From FEB-25 sp963822175 (GTDB taxonomy: Bacteria > Chloroflexota > Anaerolineae > Anaerolineales > UBA4823), in contig CAWGGJ010000005.1 in assembly GCA_963822175.1 (NCBI GenBank), forward strand, positions 62,001 through 126,000: a stretch of 64,000 nt of DNA, written 5' to 3'. A model generated the notes under the pieces. The model was given only the letters and a program-made list of their open reading frames with translations. It did no database searches and was not told the origin of the DNA. Every line of letters starts with the position of its first letter. Position 1 is the stretch's first letter. Below are positions 50,806 through 60,431 of this stretch, in pieces. The position numbers and the translations under genes were made by a program.

Positions 50806-53800
50806 TTAATACGGCGTGATTACCAAAGACCCTGCCTGATAAAAGACCAAGTCACCACCTGGTGAAACCAGGTCAAGCGTGCCTCCCTGGGATGTTGCCC
50901 CGGTTACCGTGGAGAGAAGTCCCAAGTAGGTGGATTCCTGGGTCATGATATCCCCTGGGCACATCATCCCTGTACCGACCAACCCTGTGATCGTCACACT
51001 GTATGTACCATCCCCGTTGTCGGTGGCGGTATAGGAACCACTGTAAGAGTTGCAGCCAGAAAATCCTGCGATTTGCCCCGACTGGAACTGCAAGGTGATC
51101 GAAGTACCCGGCAACAAGCCCTGACCGGCGTATGAATTCAAAACCCAAACCACCGGTGTTCCCAAACGAGTCGAAATGGTCACACTCATCGAAGCGCTAC
51201 TGCTTTGACCATTTTCATCGGTCACAACAACGCTCACATCATAAGTCCCACCCACATTGTAGATCGTGGTCACAGAGGGGCTCCCGTAAGGACCTTGTGA
51301 TGTGCCATCCCCAAAATTGAAGGTGTAGCTGGTGATCGGGCTGCTCCCGGCAACTGAGGCAGAGGCGTCAAATGTTATCGGCTCCCCCACATATCCCTGA
51401 CCAGCTCCCTGGATCACTGCCTGTGGTGGGGTTACTGGTGGCTGAGTAGGTTCAGCCGTGGCAGTGGGCGCTGGCGGTTCAGTCGGCACAGTAGTGGCAG
51501 TGGCAGCAGGTGCCTGGGTTGGACCTGTAGTCGCGGTGGGTTGCGACGCCTGGGTTGGGGCTGTGGTTGCGGTGGGTTGCGGAACCTGGGTTGGAGCTGT
51601 AGTCGCGGTGGGTTGAGGTGCTTCAGTCGGTATGGCTGTGGGCTGTACAGGAGCAATGATGGATAGGTTCCTGGTCTCAGTGTCATCATTCCCTCGTTCG
51701 TCCACCGCCACCAAAGCTACGGTATAGGTGCCAGGATTGGTATACACATGTTGGACCACTGCTCCAGTCCCTGTGCCACCATCCCCAAAATTCCAATTAT
51801 ATGCAACGAGTGGAACCTGCCCGGTAGAAGCGGAACCATCAAAGGTGATGACCTGATTCACAAAGCCCTCTGCAGGCATATTGATCGCGCCCTGGGGTGG
51901 CAGGATCTCTTCAGTTCTATGGAGTGGGGTAAGCGAGTAACTCAGGATACCCGCGTCTCCTGCCAGCTGCATTACAGTGTCAGCAACCTGGTAGCTCTTT
52001 GCTGAATCAAGGATTTTCAGCATGGCATCCTGCTGAGCTTGCAGGTCTGCACTCGGACAGGCTGATTGTGTTGCATTTAGGCCTGTGATCGTAATTGCCT
52101 GGATGTTCGTGCTGAACAAACCCTGGAAAGAATTACAGCCGGTATAGCCGGTCAGGGTACCATCAGCATTGAACATAGTGTATGGCTCCTGAGTCCCGGG
52201 AGAACTATAGTTCTGGTTGTAGGATACCAGGTACCAGGTTTTCCCAACCAGCAGGTGAGTCTGGTCGGAGCTTGTCGGTGCCTGGGTAGTGCGATACGTT
52301 AACACACCCAGCCCGGTATTGAGAATGAGCTGGTCACCGGTCACCCAGTATCCATAGCCACGGGAAAGCATATTTATATACGTACCTTCCTGGTCCATGA
52401 TCCCTGCTGGTTGATTGCATCTCTGGGTGGCATTCAAAGTTGTTTCCACTCCCATTTCATGGCCAAAGGTAGCCACATAACTGTTGCAGCCAGCGGAACC
52501 GTTCATTGTTCCGGTTTCTCCATCTGCGTTGATCACGAACTGAGCGTAGATGGATGTCCCAGGAATGACGGGTATGTTATTCATATACCACAGGTACCAT
52601 GTTGTTCCGTTAAGAGTGCTCATCGGTGGCCTTACCGCTGACTCTAGCTGTGTGCCTTCAAAAACCAGCGCTTGTTTTCCATTGTCATATGGGATGGTTA
52701 ATGTATTCCCGGATATCCGGTACGTTGTGGCACTATTAAGCGCCAGGTAATAGAGTTGTTCCTGGTCAGCCAGGCCGGGGACACAGCTGGTGTTCTTGGT
52801 GCTGACCGGCTGGTTGATCTTTATCTCGTCAACACTGGCTGCAAAAGATGTCGTATATTCATTACAACCGGTTGTACCATTGAGCACCCCGGATGGTGCG
52901 CCAGGGATGCGGATAAATTGTGCGGTGAAATTGCTTCCCTTTACTGGTTGTTCGGGATTGGTCACATCACCGAGTGACACTAACGCCCAAAGTGCCCCCG
53001 TCAATGGTGTGCGATTGGCGATATAGGTCAGGGTTCCTGATGGGTTGGTGAGGACTAGCTTATCAGCAAGGATTTGATAGGAGGTTGAAGCTTGAAGCGC
53101 TTGCAGGTATGACTGTTCTGTTTCCATCCCTGTGGCGCAGGCCATCATCGTCATGGCTGCCGGCTGTACCGTAAGATTGTTCCCATCCAGGGTGTAGCCT
53201 GCATTATATGTATTGCACCCCGAAGAACCGCTGATGTTACCTGAATCGGGTGTCTCTCCTGGAGTAAAGACTGCCGTTATTGGCGACTCCGTTGAAACAG
53301 GCTGCTCATTCATCGTGGATAATGTCCAAAGGGTATACTCCAGCGGCAAGTTGGCGGCAGTATAGGTGAGCAAACCTGCACCTTCGTTGTAGGTGATGGT
53401 CAGCTCCTGGCCGGTGATGGCATATTGTTGTGCAGTCCCAAGTGAGGAAAGGTAAGCCTGCTCAATATCCATCCCGGTGGGGCAGGCCATCTGGGTCATC
53501 GCCACCGGCCCAATTGTCATCTGCTGATCCTGTAGGGTATAGCTGGCAGCATACTGGTTGCAACCACTAAAACCACCCACAGAGCCATCGTCAAGAAAGA
53601 GTGCAGTGATTGCCATGCCTGCAGGTACAGCCTGGGGAGAAGCAGGATCTCCGTAAGAGGTCAGCACCCAAGTGGTGTTTGTAAGTGGCTTCGCTCCAAT
53701 GGCATAGATCAATACCTGGCCGGGTTTGGATGGTTCAACATTGGTAAGGATCAGACGCCCCTGGCTGTTAAAATTAAAACTCCGGGCTGTGGGTAGAATG

Positions 53801-54228
53801 GTGAAATAAGTACTTTCCAGCTCCATTCCAGATGGACAGGCCATCATGGTTGATGCCAGTGGAGAAATGGATAATGTCCCATCCTGTGCTGCCAGGAATG
53901 TAGATGAATAGTTATTGCATCCACCAAAGCCACTGAGCGTGCCATCGGGATTGAATTCCAGGGTGATGGTTGTATTATCCTCGATCACGGTGGGGTTGTC
54001 GGGGTCGCCATAACCCACCAGCACCCATGGATTCGCATACAGTTGGTTTACATCAACCACCACCGGCGCAGGTTCAGGGGTGTTGGTTGGTGGAGTTTCC
54101 AAGGTTGGAATGGGGGTAGGGGTAGGGTTAGAACAGGCTGCGAATATTATTACCATCAAGAGCAATAATGCCAGAGCGGAAAACAATATCCACTTTCTAT
54201 TTTTTAAGTGATTTGCTTTGGTAGCCAT
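50806..54228 (-). CDS. Giant lipoprotein with seven META and two PKD domains
   Basis: 1140 residues from ATG 54228 (AAAGGGA before it). Lipobox FAAC with Cys32 marks lipidation. Six META domains in a row lie at about 65-165, 185-292, 298-404, 410-525, 539-648 and 659-768, each with the GCN turn and a second conserved Cys (Cys104/131, 223/249, 338/364, 455/482, 581/604, 698/724). Then come PKD 1 (775-860, NFGDGGTG), a Thr/Pro/Gln linker (861-935), PKD 2 (936-1020, NFGDGTSQ) and a seventh META (1025-1131). It is exported and anchored to the membrane surface. META proteins such as HslJ have no proven chemistry; PKD domains are extracellular spacers. The size and repeat count are unusual. Confidence 0.93.
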   Translation of the reverse strand: MATKANHLKNRKWILFSALALLLLMVIIFAACSNPTPTPIPTLETPPTNTPEPAPVVVDVNQLYANPWVLVGYGDPDNPTVIEDNTTITLEFNPDGTLSGFGGCNNYSSTFLAAQDGTLSISPLASTMMACPSGMELESTYFTILPTARSFNFNSQGRLILTNVEPSKPGQVLIYAIGAKPLTNTTWVLTSYGDPASPQAVPAGMAITALFLDDGSVGGFSGCNQYAASYTLQDQQMTIGPVAMTQMACPTGMDIEQAYLSSLGTAQQYAITGQELTITYNEGAGLLTYTAANLPLEYTLWTLSTMNEQPVSTESPITAVFTPGETPDSGNISGSSGCNTYNAGYTLDGNNLTVQPAAMTMMACATGMETEQSYLQALQASTSYQILADKLVLTNPSGTLTYIANRTPLTGALWALVSLGDVTNPEQPVKGSNFTAQFIRIPGAPSGVLNGTTGCNEYTTSFAASVDEIKINQPVSTKNTSCVPGLADQEQLYYLALNSATTYRISGNTLTIPYDNGKQALVFEGTQLESAVRPPMSTLNGTTWYLWYMNNIPVIPGTSIYAQFVINADGETGTMNGSAGCNSYVATFGHEMGVETTLNATQRCNQPAGIMDQEGTYINMLSRGYGYWVTGDQLILNTGLGVLTYRTTQAPTSSDQTHLLVGKTWYLVSYNQNYSSPGTQEPYTMFNADGTLTGYTGCNSFQGLFSTNIQAITITGLNATQSACPSADLQAQQDAMLKILDSAKSYQVADTVMQLAGDAGILSYSLTPLHRTEEILPPQGAINMPAEGFVNQVITFDGSASTGQVPLVAYNWNFGDGGTGTGAVVQHVYTNPGTYTVALVAVDERGNDDTETRNLSIIAPVQPTAIPTEAPQPTATTAPTQVPQPTATTAPTQASQPTATTGPTQAPAATATTVPTEPPAPTATAEPTQPPVTPPQAVIQGAGQGYVGEPITFDASASVAGSSPITSYTFNFGDGTSQGPYGSPSVTTIYNVGGTYDVSVVVTDENGQSSSASMSVTISTRLGTPVVWVLNSYAGQGLLPGTSITLQFQSGQIAGFSGCNSYSGSYTATDNGDGTYSVTITGLVGTGMMCPGDIMTQESTYLGLLSTVTGATSQGGTLDLVSPGGDLVFYQAGSLVITPY
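51424..51648 (-). repeat. Thr/Pro-rich coding repeat inside the giant lipoprotein
   Basis: Encodes residues 861-935, imperfect repeats of the unit Pro-Gln-Pro-Thr-Ala-Thr-Thr-Ala-Pro-Thr-Gln. It forms a flexible extracellular linker between two PKD domains. Repetitive DNA of this kind may vary in copy number between strains. Confidence 0.85.
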
Positions 54229-54476
54229 ATATTTCCCTTTCATAGAGTTCGCACATTTTCATGGTTTTATCTGTAATTTAACAATAATTGTGAATTAATG
54301 CATTTTACCATTTTATGATTAGCTCTTATCGATGAAATTGCCATCATGAAAATGAATTAATCCCCACTATAATCATAAAAACAAAAAGCCAGGCTCCCAA
54401 AAATTACCAGTCCTTTCCATTGTTGATAACCTGGTCTAAAATTTCCGGTAATATTATTTATGAATAATTGAAATCC

Positions 54477-55277
54477 ATGGCCTCGTTCTCGTTATTATCA
54501 TTGAATACCTTCGGCGTTCCGTTCTATCTGAGCCTGGGGCGAATCAAACGCCTGGCATCAGAATTGAACCGGATATCTCCAAGCCTGATCTGCTTGCAAG
54601 AGATTCAACAGAATGCTTACCTACCACTGCTGAAGCAAAATCTGACTGCTTATTCACATTTCGCCTATTTTCGCAATCGGTTTGCACCCAGGGGTGGTCT
54701 GGTTAGCGCATCGATGTCCACCCACCCCATCATTGAGTGCAGCTTTTTCCCATTTCCGAACCAGGGACGCCTTTTGAGCATTGGATTTTCTGATTGGGCT
54801 TTGAATAAAGGCGTCTTGATGGCCAACCTGGAGGTAGATAAGCACAGTTTCGTGGTGATGAATACTCATCTACAGGCAAATTACCTGGGTGACTGGAGAC
54901 CATCGAACAGCCAAACTCAAATTCAGCTTGATCAGGTGAAATACCTGGGAGAATTGATTCTCGCGCAACCGAAAGATGCCTGGGTGATCGTGTGTGGCGA
55001 TTTTAATTTTCCACGTGATTCACACGCCTATCGACAGATGGTCTTGCAGAGCGGTTTGGTCGATGCACACGCAGGCGATCCTCGGCCTACATACCGACCT
55101 TTCCCGCTGGTTTCAGCAAAATGGCGCACCAGCCTGGACTTTATTTTCTACCGGAAGCCAACCGGTGACGGCTCAGAAGTCACTGCAGATATTATCCCTG
55201 TTGTTAACTCAGCCGCTCATAAGGCATACCAACGCTTCCTGACCGACCATCATGGACTCGTCTTAACTATTCGCTGA
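54477..55277 (+). CDS. Endonuclease/exonuclease/phosphatase (EEP) family protein
   Basis: 266 residues from ATG 54477; a TTG nine bases upstream is possible and neither has a clear ribosome-binding site. Motifs of the EEP fold: LICLQEIQQ (metal Glu), MNTHLQANY (catalytic His), VICGDFNFPRDS (metal Asp-x-Asn), RTSLDFIFYR and LTDHHGLVLT (Asp-His pair). Members include exonuclease III, sphingomyelinases and inositol phosphatases; the substrate cannot be told. It starts a plus-strand series continuing into a membrane phosphatase and YihY. Confidence 0.88.
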   Translation: MASFSLLSLNTFGVPFYLSLGRIKRLASELNRISPSLICLQEIQQNAYLPLLKQNLTAYSHFAYFRNRFAPRGGLVSASMSTHPIIECSFFPFPNQGRLLSIGFSDWALNKGVLMANLEVDKHSFVVMNTHLQANYLGDWRPSNSQTQIQLDQVKYLGELILAQPKDAWVIVCGDFNFPRDSHAYRQMVLQSGLVDAHAGDPRPTYRPFPLVSAKWRTSLDFIFYRKPTGDGSEVTADIIPVVNSAAHKAYQRFLTDHHGLVLTIR

Positions 55278-55424
55278 GGAACCATGTATAAAAATATGGG
55301 CCAGGGATAATTCACCAAGTTCAATAGAGGCAAGCAATAGTTTATTAATTTTGTTCTAATCAGAGGGCATAAGGGTATAATTCATTTCTCAAATGGACGA
55401 ATTATTGGTATTTGGAGGAATTCT

Positions 55425-57482
55425 TTGAAAATCACACGTGGTCGAATAATACAGATTATCTCGGTTTTTGTAGTTCATGCAATAACACTCTTCCTTTTAC
55501 AGAGATCCCTTTCCGGGTTTCAGGTGGACTCCCTGCGTTCGCTGGTAGCCATCACGATCGCATTGGCGATCGCACAATCTGCATTCTGGTGGGTGTTCAT
55601 CAATTTCTTTGCCTGGTTACCCTCCTGGCTATACCCGATCCTTACCTTCATATTGAATGGTTTTCTGGTCATGCTAATTGGTAACCTGGTAAGGGGTATC
55701 ACCATCGATTCGGTTACCACGGGCATCTGGATCGCCGTATGGCTGGCAGTTGTCGATGCAATCCTTGGTGAGCTCTTATCACTCGATGAAGATGCCCGCT
55801 TCGACCGCAACGTCACGCGTCGAATGGTCTCCCGCCGTGGTAAGCCTGTTGTCACAGATGTCCCTGGTTTTCTGTTCCTGGAGATCGATGGACTGAGCGA
55901 GACCCTCTTACGCCAGGCAATGGAGAAGGGCGACACACCCACAATGAAGCGCTGGGTCGATCAAGGTAGCCATCAGCTGCTGGGATGGGAGACCGATTTC
56001 TCTTCACAGACCGGGGCAATGCAGACCGGCATCCTGCTGGGGAATAATACCGATGTTCCCGCCTATCGCTGGTGGGATCGCACTCAAAAACGGATCGTGA
56101 TGTCTGGCATGCCTAAAGATGCAAAGGCGATCGAAGAACGTCTGAGCAGTGGGATCGGGCTGTGCTCCGATGGTGGCACATCGCGAGGCAATATGTTTTC
56201 AGGCGACGCAACCGAAAGCATGTTGACATTCAGCACCGTCCGTAACAAGGACCGCGGCAGAGGCCCCGGTTTCTATTTTTACCTTTTTAGCCCCTACGTG
56301 ATCGCCCGACTGCTCACCCGATTCACGACTGAAGTGATCAAGGAATGGTGGCAGGCCTCCCAACAAAGGCGGCGAAAAGACAAATATAGAGTAAAAGCCC
56401 GCGGACTTGCGTATGGTTTCCTGCGCGGCTTCATGGGTCCAGTCCTGCAGGACCTGGTTACCTATACCGTGATCAGTGATATCTTGCGCGGCTTACCAGC
56501 AGTTTATGCGTTATATGCCGGGTATGATGATCTGTCTCATTTTGCCGGTATGACTTCACCGGAAGCATTTGAAGCATTACACGAAGTTGACCGCTATTTT
56601 GCCCGACTAGAAAGCGCTATCAAGGAGGCGCCCCGGCCATATCACATCATTATCCTGGCAGATCATGGACAAAGTTTGGGCCCAACATTTGAGGCAGCTC
56701 ATGGAAAAACACTTGAGCAATTGGTCAAAGAGCTGATAAAAAGCGACCAGGAAATATATTATTCTGATGCGCATAATGACAGCTGGGACAACCTCAATGC
56801 AGTGCTCAGTGAGTCAACCAATGCCAATACGCGCACGGCTGACCTGGTCCGAAAAATGTTTGCCAGCCGGACAAAGGATGATTATGTCGAGGTTACTCCA
56901 AAGGGCACGACAGCGGATAAAGTGGCGGCTGAGGCCGAGAAGGCAAAAGTTGTCGTGATGGGGTCAGGCAGTACCGGGCTGATTTATTTCACGGACTCAC
57001 CCCAGCGGATGACTTTCGAGCAGATTCAAGCTGCACATCCAGAATTGGTGCTTGGATTGAAAGATCATCCCGGGATTGGTTTCTTGTTGGTCAGATCTGA
57101 ATCCCAAGGGGATATCGTCGTTGGAAAAACAGGCGTACATTACCTAAAAGATGACCTTGTCGAAGGGATCGATCCATTGGCGAACTTTGGACCGAATGCT
57201 GCCATGCACCTGAAGCGTGAGAGCAGCTATTCAAACTGTCCCGACATCGTGGTAAACACGCATTATGATCCGGCGACACAGGAATTGGCTGGGTTCGAAA
57301 ATCAGGTCAGTCACCATGGGGGGTTGGGAGGCCCACAAAATCATCCCTTCATCCTGCGTCCAGTTAATTTACCCTACAATGGCTCACCGATCATCGGCGC
57401 AGAATCCGTTCATCACCTTTTACGCGGATGGCGTGAACAGGCACAGAATCTCAAGGGATTGACCCAACCCAAAGGTGAGTGA
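55425..57482 (+). CDS. Membrane-anchored alkaline-phosphatase-superfamily protein with holin-like N-terminus
   Basis: 685 residues. TTG 55425 is chosen as start because TTTGGAGG stands at the right distance. Four N-terminal membrane helices (about 7-112) resemble the 'phage holin 4' fold; the rest is an alkaline-phosphatase/phosphodiesterase-like catalytic domain: FLFLEIDGLS (first metal Asp), TDFSSQTGAM (nucleophile Ser/Thr), GYDDLSHFAG, ILADHGQSLG (metal Asp-His), and a late HHGGLGG. The catalytic domain probably sits in the cytosol or outside depending on topology. It may cleave a phosphodiester in envelope lipid or polymer; substrate unknown. Co-directional with YihY 31 bases downstream. 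Confidence 0.88.
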   Translation: MKITRGRIIQIISVFVVHAITLFLLQRSLSGFQVDSLRSLVAITIALAIAQSAFWWVFINFFAWLPSWLYPILTFILNGFLVMLIGNLVRGITIDSVTTGIWIAVWLAVVDAILGELLSLDEDARFDRNVTRRMVSRRGKPVVTDVPGFLFLEIDGLSETLLRQAMEKGDTPTMKRWVDQGSHQLLGWETDFSSQTGAMQTGILLGNNTDVPAYRWWDRTQKRIVMSGMPKDAKAIEERLSSGIGLCSDGGTSRGNMFSGDATESMLTFSTVRNKDRGRGPGFYFYLFSPYVIARLLTRFTTEVIKEWWQASQQRRRKDKYRVKARGLAYGFLRGFMGPVLQDLVTYTVISDILRGLPAVYALYAGYDDLSHFAGMTSPEAFEALHEVDRYFARLESAIKEAPRPYHIIILADHGQSLGPTFEAAHGKTLEQLVKELIKSDQEIYYSDAHNDSWDNLNAVLSESTNANTRTADLVRKMFASRTKDDYVEVTPKGTTADKVAAEAEKAKVVVMGSGSTGLIYFTDSPQRMTFEQIQAAHPELVLGLKDHPGIGFLLVRSESQGDIVVGKTGVHYLKDDLVEGIDPLANFGPNAAMHLKRESSYSNCPDIVVNTHYDPATQELAGFENQVSHHGGLGGPQNHPFILRPVNLPYNGSPIIGAESVHHLLRGWREQAQNLKGLTQPKGE

Positions 57483-57513
57483 TAGCAAGCAAAACCGGTA
57501 GAAGGAGCAGGTC

Positions 57514-58380
57514 ATGCCATCAGTTAGGGATTTCGTAAAAGAGCTCTACAAAATATGGCTGTCGGAACGACCAACCCAGCTGGCTGCTGCTCTGGCATAT
57601 TTCGGCCTTTTTTCCTTCGCACCGGTGATCTATATCGCCTTCACCGTTGCTGGGCTATTCATCGATAAATCAGCTTTGCTAGATCAAATTATGACGACTA
57701 TCGAGGCTGCATTAGGTCCTGGAATAACCCAGGTCATCCAGGAAATGCTGGACGGTATTGCTACGAAAGCCATGGGTGGTAGCTGGTTTATTTCACTGAT
57801 CAGTTCGATCTTTCTATTGCTGGCCGCATCTGGTGTATTTTTCCAGCTGCAGTTTGTTTTAAATAAAATTTGGAAAATCCCCACTCCCACCGAGCGAATG
57901 ATGTGGCGCACCATCCGTAAGCAATTGTTCTCGTTTGTTATGGTGATCGCACTTGGACTGTTGTTGGTAGCAGCAGCATTGCTAAGTTTCTCTGCTAACT
58001 GGTTGAACTCGTTTTTCACATTTTTCGGTTTCCAACCCTCTCTCACGGTGGTAATTTTCTTTATTTTAGCTGCCGTGTCTTTTGCTGTAATCTACAAGAT
58101 CCTGCCAGATATAAAGATTGCCTGGCAAGATGTATGGGTTGGCGCAATTGTGGCTGCTGCCCTGGTGGCTGTGGGAGGTTGGCTGGTTATCTTTATCCTT
58201 AAAAACACGCTGTTCGCTTCAGCTTTAGAGGCAGCCGGTTCCTTTGTTGTCTTGCTGACAGGATTTTACTATTTTGCCCAAATCTTTCTCCTTGGTGCAA
58301 TTATCAGCCGAATCTATGCCCACCGTTATGGATCAATGCGTCAGCTACCAGCAGATCAATATCCACAAAAGGAACAATAG
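57514..58380 (+). CDS. YihY/virulence factor BrkB family membrane protein
   Basis: 288 residues, six membrane helices. The N-terminal motif (QLAAALAYFGLFSFAPVIY) and the last helices (FVVLLTGFYYFAQIFLLGAIISRIY) are typical of YihY/BrkB. The family is widespread, not ribonuclease BN as once named, and has suspected roles in lipid or small-molecule export. AGAAGGAGC before ATG 57514. Co-transcription with the preceding membrane phosphatase is likely. Confidence 0.93.
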   Translation: MPSVRDFVKELYKIWLSERPTQLAAALAYFGLFSFAPVIYIAFTVAGLFIDKSALLDQIMTTIEAALGPGITQVIQEMLDGIATKAMGGSWFISLISSIFLLLAASGVFFQLQFVLNKIWKIPTPTERMMWRTIRKQLFSFVMVIALGLLLVAAALLSFSANWLNSFFTFFGFQPSLTVVIFFILAAVSFAVIYKILPDIKIAWQDVWVGAIVAAALVAVGGWLVIFILKNTLFASALEAAGSFVVLLTGFYYFAQIFLLGAIISRIYAHRYGSMRQLPADQYPQKEQ

Positions 58381-58502
58381 GAAATCTTGTAAGATGGGCA
58401 TCTGTAAATCTCAGCCAAGCCTTTTTTTGAATACCGACCTACATTGTCTCCAGCCCTCGTCTGGAAAGCACGAAACTATCCAGGAAGTAAAGGAGTTCCG
58501 TC

Positions 58503-59300
58503 ATGAGTGATCAAACCTCTCGCCCACCTCGATCCTGGTGGAAAATCACCATAGCCATCCTCGTTGTTTTGATACTTCTTGCCTTTATCATCCCCGGGGT
58601 TCGCGCTTCCATAAGCAGCTGGTTGGGATTATCCGTTGCGCCTTCAACCCAGGTACCCATCACTCCAGCTGCTCTTACGCAAGCTATCGCTTCAACCCCG
58701 ATCGGGGCATCAGCTAAAACCGCAGTGATGACCGCCCTACCTCAAACTGGCACTGACCAGGCAGTAGGTGCCTACCCTGCTCCAGGTCAACCGGAAACGA
58801 CTCTTGCTCTGGCTGCAGAGATCAAACAACTGGCAATCGCAGCTGGTTGGGATATTCCGCTCCCCAGTCACCTCCCGGAGGGTTATCATTTTCAGAGCGC
58901 TTTTTTTGATACAAACAATAAAATGCTAATCCTGACCTACCTGGTGACTCGACCACTTCCAGGGTCATCAGATCCCTCACTCACCTCTACCGAGTCCATC
59001 ACGCTGCTGCAGGCGCAAAGGAATGATTTTGTTCCCATGCAGATCGCGCCAAATACAAACGTGACAGACATCCAGGTGAATGGCCTGCCAGCTGCCTATA
59101 CCGTGGGCGGATGGGATACAGAATTCGTGAAAGATAATACCTCACCCAATGGTGGAAGGATGGTGTCGAGCTGGCGGAACGATCTGCCGGTAAAGAATCT
59201 ATACTGGCAGATTGGAAAAATATACCTTGCATTGGTGACAACTGATTCAGCTGTGAGCCAGCAGGATCTGGTTGATATGGCTTCCAGCATCGGAAAATGA
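58503..59300 (+). CDS. Exported or membrane-anchored protein with a DUF4367-like end
   Basis: 265 residues: a short charged start, one membrane helix (ITIAILVVLILLAFIIPGV, about 15-34), a Thr/Ala/Pro-rich stretch (about 45-105), then a beta-rich domain with LPSHLPEGYHFQSAFFD and DIQVNGLPAAYTVGGWD that looks like DUF4367, a domain found in extracytoplasmic regulators and anti-sigma-like proteins. There is no obvious zinc-binding anti-sigma domain. AAAGGAG before ATG 58503. Function unknown. Confidence 0.78.
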   Translation: MSDQTSRPPRSWWKITIAILVVLILLAFIIPGVRASISSWLGLSVAPSTQVPITPAALTQAIASTPIGASAKTAVMTALPQTGTDQAVGAYPAPGQPETTLALAAEIKQLAIAAGWDIPLPSHLPEGYHFQSAFFDTNNKMLILTYLVTRPLPGSSDPSLTSTESITLLQAQRNDFVPMQIAPNTNVTDIQVNGLPAAYTVGGWDTEFVKDNTSPNGGRMVSSWRNDLPVKNLYWQIGKIYLALVTTDSAVSQQDLVDMASSIGK

Positions 59301-59480
59301 TGGTGTTAGGCGAAGATACTTCCCAGCACAGGCTGGATGATCACATTACAAACTTTTAGACTGCACCACCCCCACCTGCGATCGTAGAGCAACCAGGCTG
59401 ACGATCAAATCATTCATCAAATCCAGCTGAACCCTGTTTTTCCCAACTGTTAGGCATGAGCATACATCAGACAGGCACGA

Positions 59481-59514
59481 CTTAGCCAGCCTGTATCCAT
59501 ATAGGCTGGCTAAG
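59481..59514. terminator. Hairpin between convergent genes
   Basis: Perfect 12-bp stem CTTAGCCAGCCT (59481-59492) / AGGCTGGCTAAG (59503-59514), loop GTATCCATAT. It lies between the plus-strand gene ending at 59300 and the minus-strand gene ending at 59553, so it may serve both. The T-tract is weak on either side. Confidence 0.65.
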
Positions 59515-59552
59515 TGTTGTAATTGAACCGATCCCTTTTATTTTAAGAAATT

Positions 59553-60032
59553 TTACTGCAGCGCTTTGCGGATTTCTGCTTCAGCTTCGCTATCGAAAGA
59601 GGATTGGTAGATTTTACCGCTGTAAGGTTCAAGCGCAGAGATCAGGATGCCAGTATTTTCATGGCTGACAATGAACAGGATCGCTGAGCTGCCAGGTGTT
59701 AATGCTGCCTTGACATCCTTGACGAATTTTTTATCAACGCCATTCCCCAGAGATTTTCCAATCAGCGCACCACTTGCAGCCCCTATGGCAATGCCAGCTA
59801 CAGGAAATAATAAACTTCCGAGCGCCAGGCCTACTAATCCACCAATGCCTGCCCCAGCTTTTACATTGCGCTCCGCCATATTCTTGACCTGAACCTTCCC
59901 CTCAGCATCCTTGACGATAACAGCTGCATCATCAAGATTAAGCATTTCCTGATGTTCCAGGTTTTTCAGTGATTTAAGTACAGAGAGTGCCTGGTTCTCA
60001 TCTTCAAATGTGATGACTAAAATATGTGACAT
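59553..60032 (-). CDS. DUF1269 family protein
   Basis: 159 residues from ATG 60032 (TTGGAGGC). Ferredoxin-like start (MSHILVITFEDENQALSVL, NLDDAAVIVKDAEGK), Gly-rich membrane hairpin (about 64-92: GAGIGGLVGLALGSLLFPVA) and a second half with SSAILFIVSHENTG. It is a cousin of the protein at 23475-23963 and of the C-terminal part of the PRC-barrel fusion. Function unknown; stress-linked in other bacteria. Confidence 0.86.
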   Translation of the reverse strand: MSHILVITFEDENQALSVLKSLKNLEHQEMLNLDDAAVIVKDAEGKVQVKNMAERNVKAGAGIGGLVGLALGSLLFPVAGIAIGAASGALIGKSLGNGVDKKFVKDVKAALTPGSSAILFIVSHENTGILISALEPYSGKIYQSSFDSEAEAEIRKALQ

Positions 60033-60044
60033 ATCTGCCTCCAA

Positions 60045-60340
60045 AAAAGAGCTAATTTAATTATATCATTTGGCCAGTCATGGTCGATGAAGATCTGAAC
60101 TGGTTTTCATTACCTAAATTAAATCATGTTTACAAAAAATTCGGAAGAACATTTCCGGAAATCATAATTTTTAACCAGGCTTATCAAATAAAAGCCTGGC
60201 ATTGGTCTGGATGGTTGCGTACCATCGATATATTAATCATAACCGATCACCCATGATAATAAAACTATGCTGCTTCCATATTGGAATTTTCTTACTACGA
60301 TTATGTTTCGGTTTCAATACTTCTTTACAAATATCGATTA
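60045..60340. other. AT-rich divergent gap
   Basis: No gene seen. It separates a minus-strand DUF1269 gene from the plus-strand bactofilin-like gene and should contain both promoters. Only the plus-strand one could be located with some confidence (next entry). Confidence 0.4.
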
Positions 60341-60390
60341 TTGTTTTTTAATAAATCATCATATAATTGAGAACAGATGTATCTCTGTTC
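60341..60390 (+). promoter_or_regulatory. Promoter and start-site inverted repeat for the bactofilin-like gene
   Basis: TATAAT at 60362-60367 has a weak -35 TTGTTT (60341-60346) at 15 bases. A 7-bp inverted repeat GAACAGA (60371-60377) / TCTGTTC (60384-60390) covers the expected start point, which suggests an operator or a 5' stem in the leader. The coding start is 40 bases further on. Confidence 0.5.
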
Positions 60391-60431
60391 CATTTTCAAT
60401 AAATCAAAAATGAAAGAACTGGTGGCATAAA

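Noticed and set aside
51424..51648. Tandem repeat considered as a CRISPR or satellite array
   Set aside because: The repeats are in frame and encode a Thr/Pro linker within a lipoprotein; spacers are absent.
55425..55760. Holin-like helices as a sign of a prophage
   Set aside because: They are fused to a phosphatase domain and no other phage gene is present.
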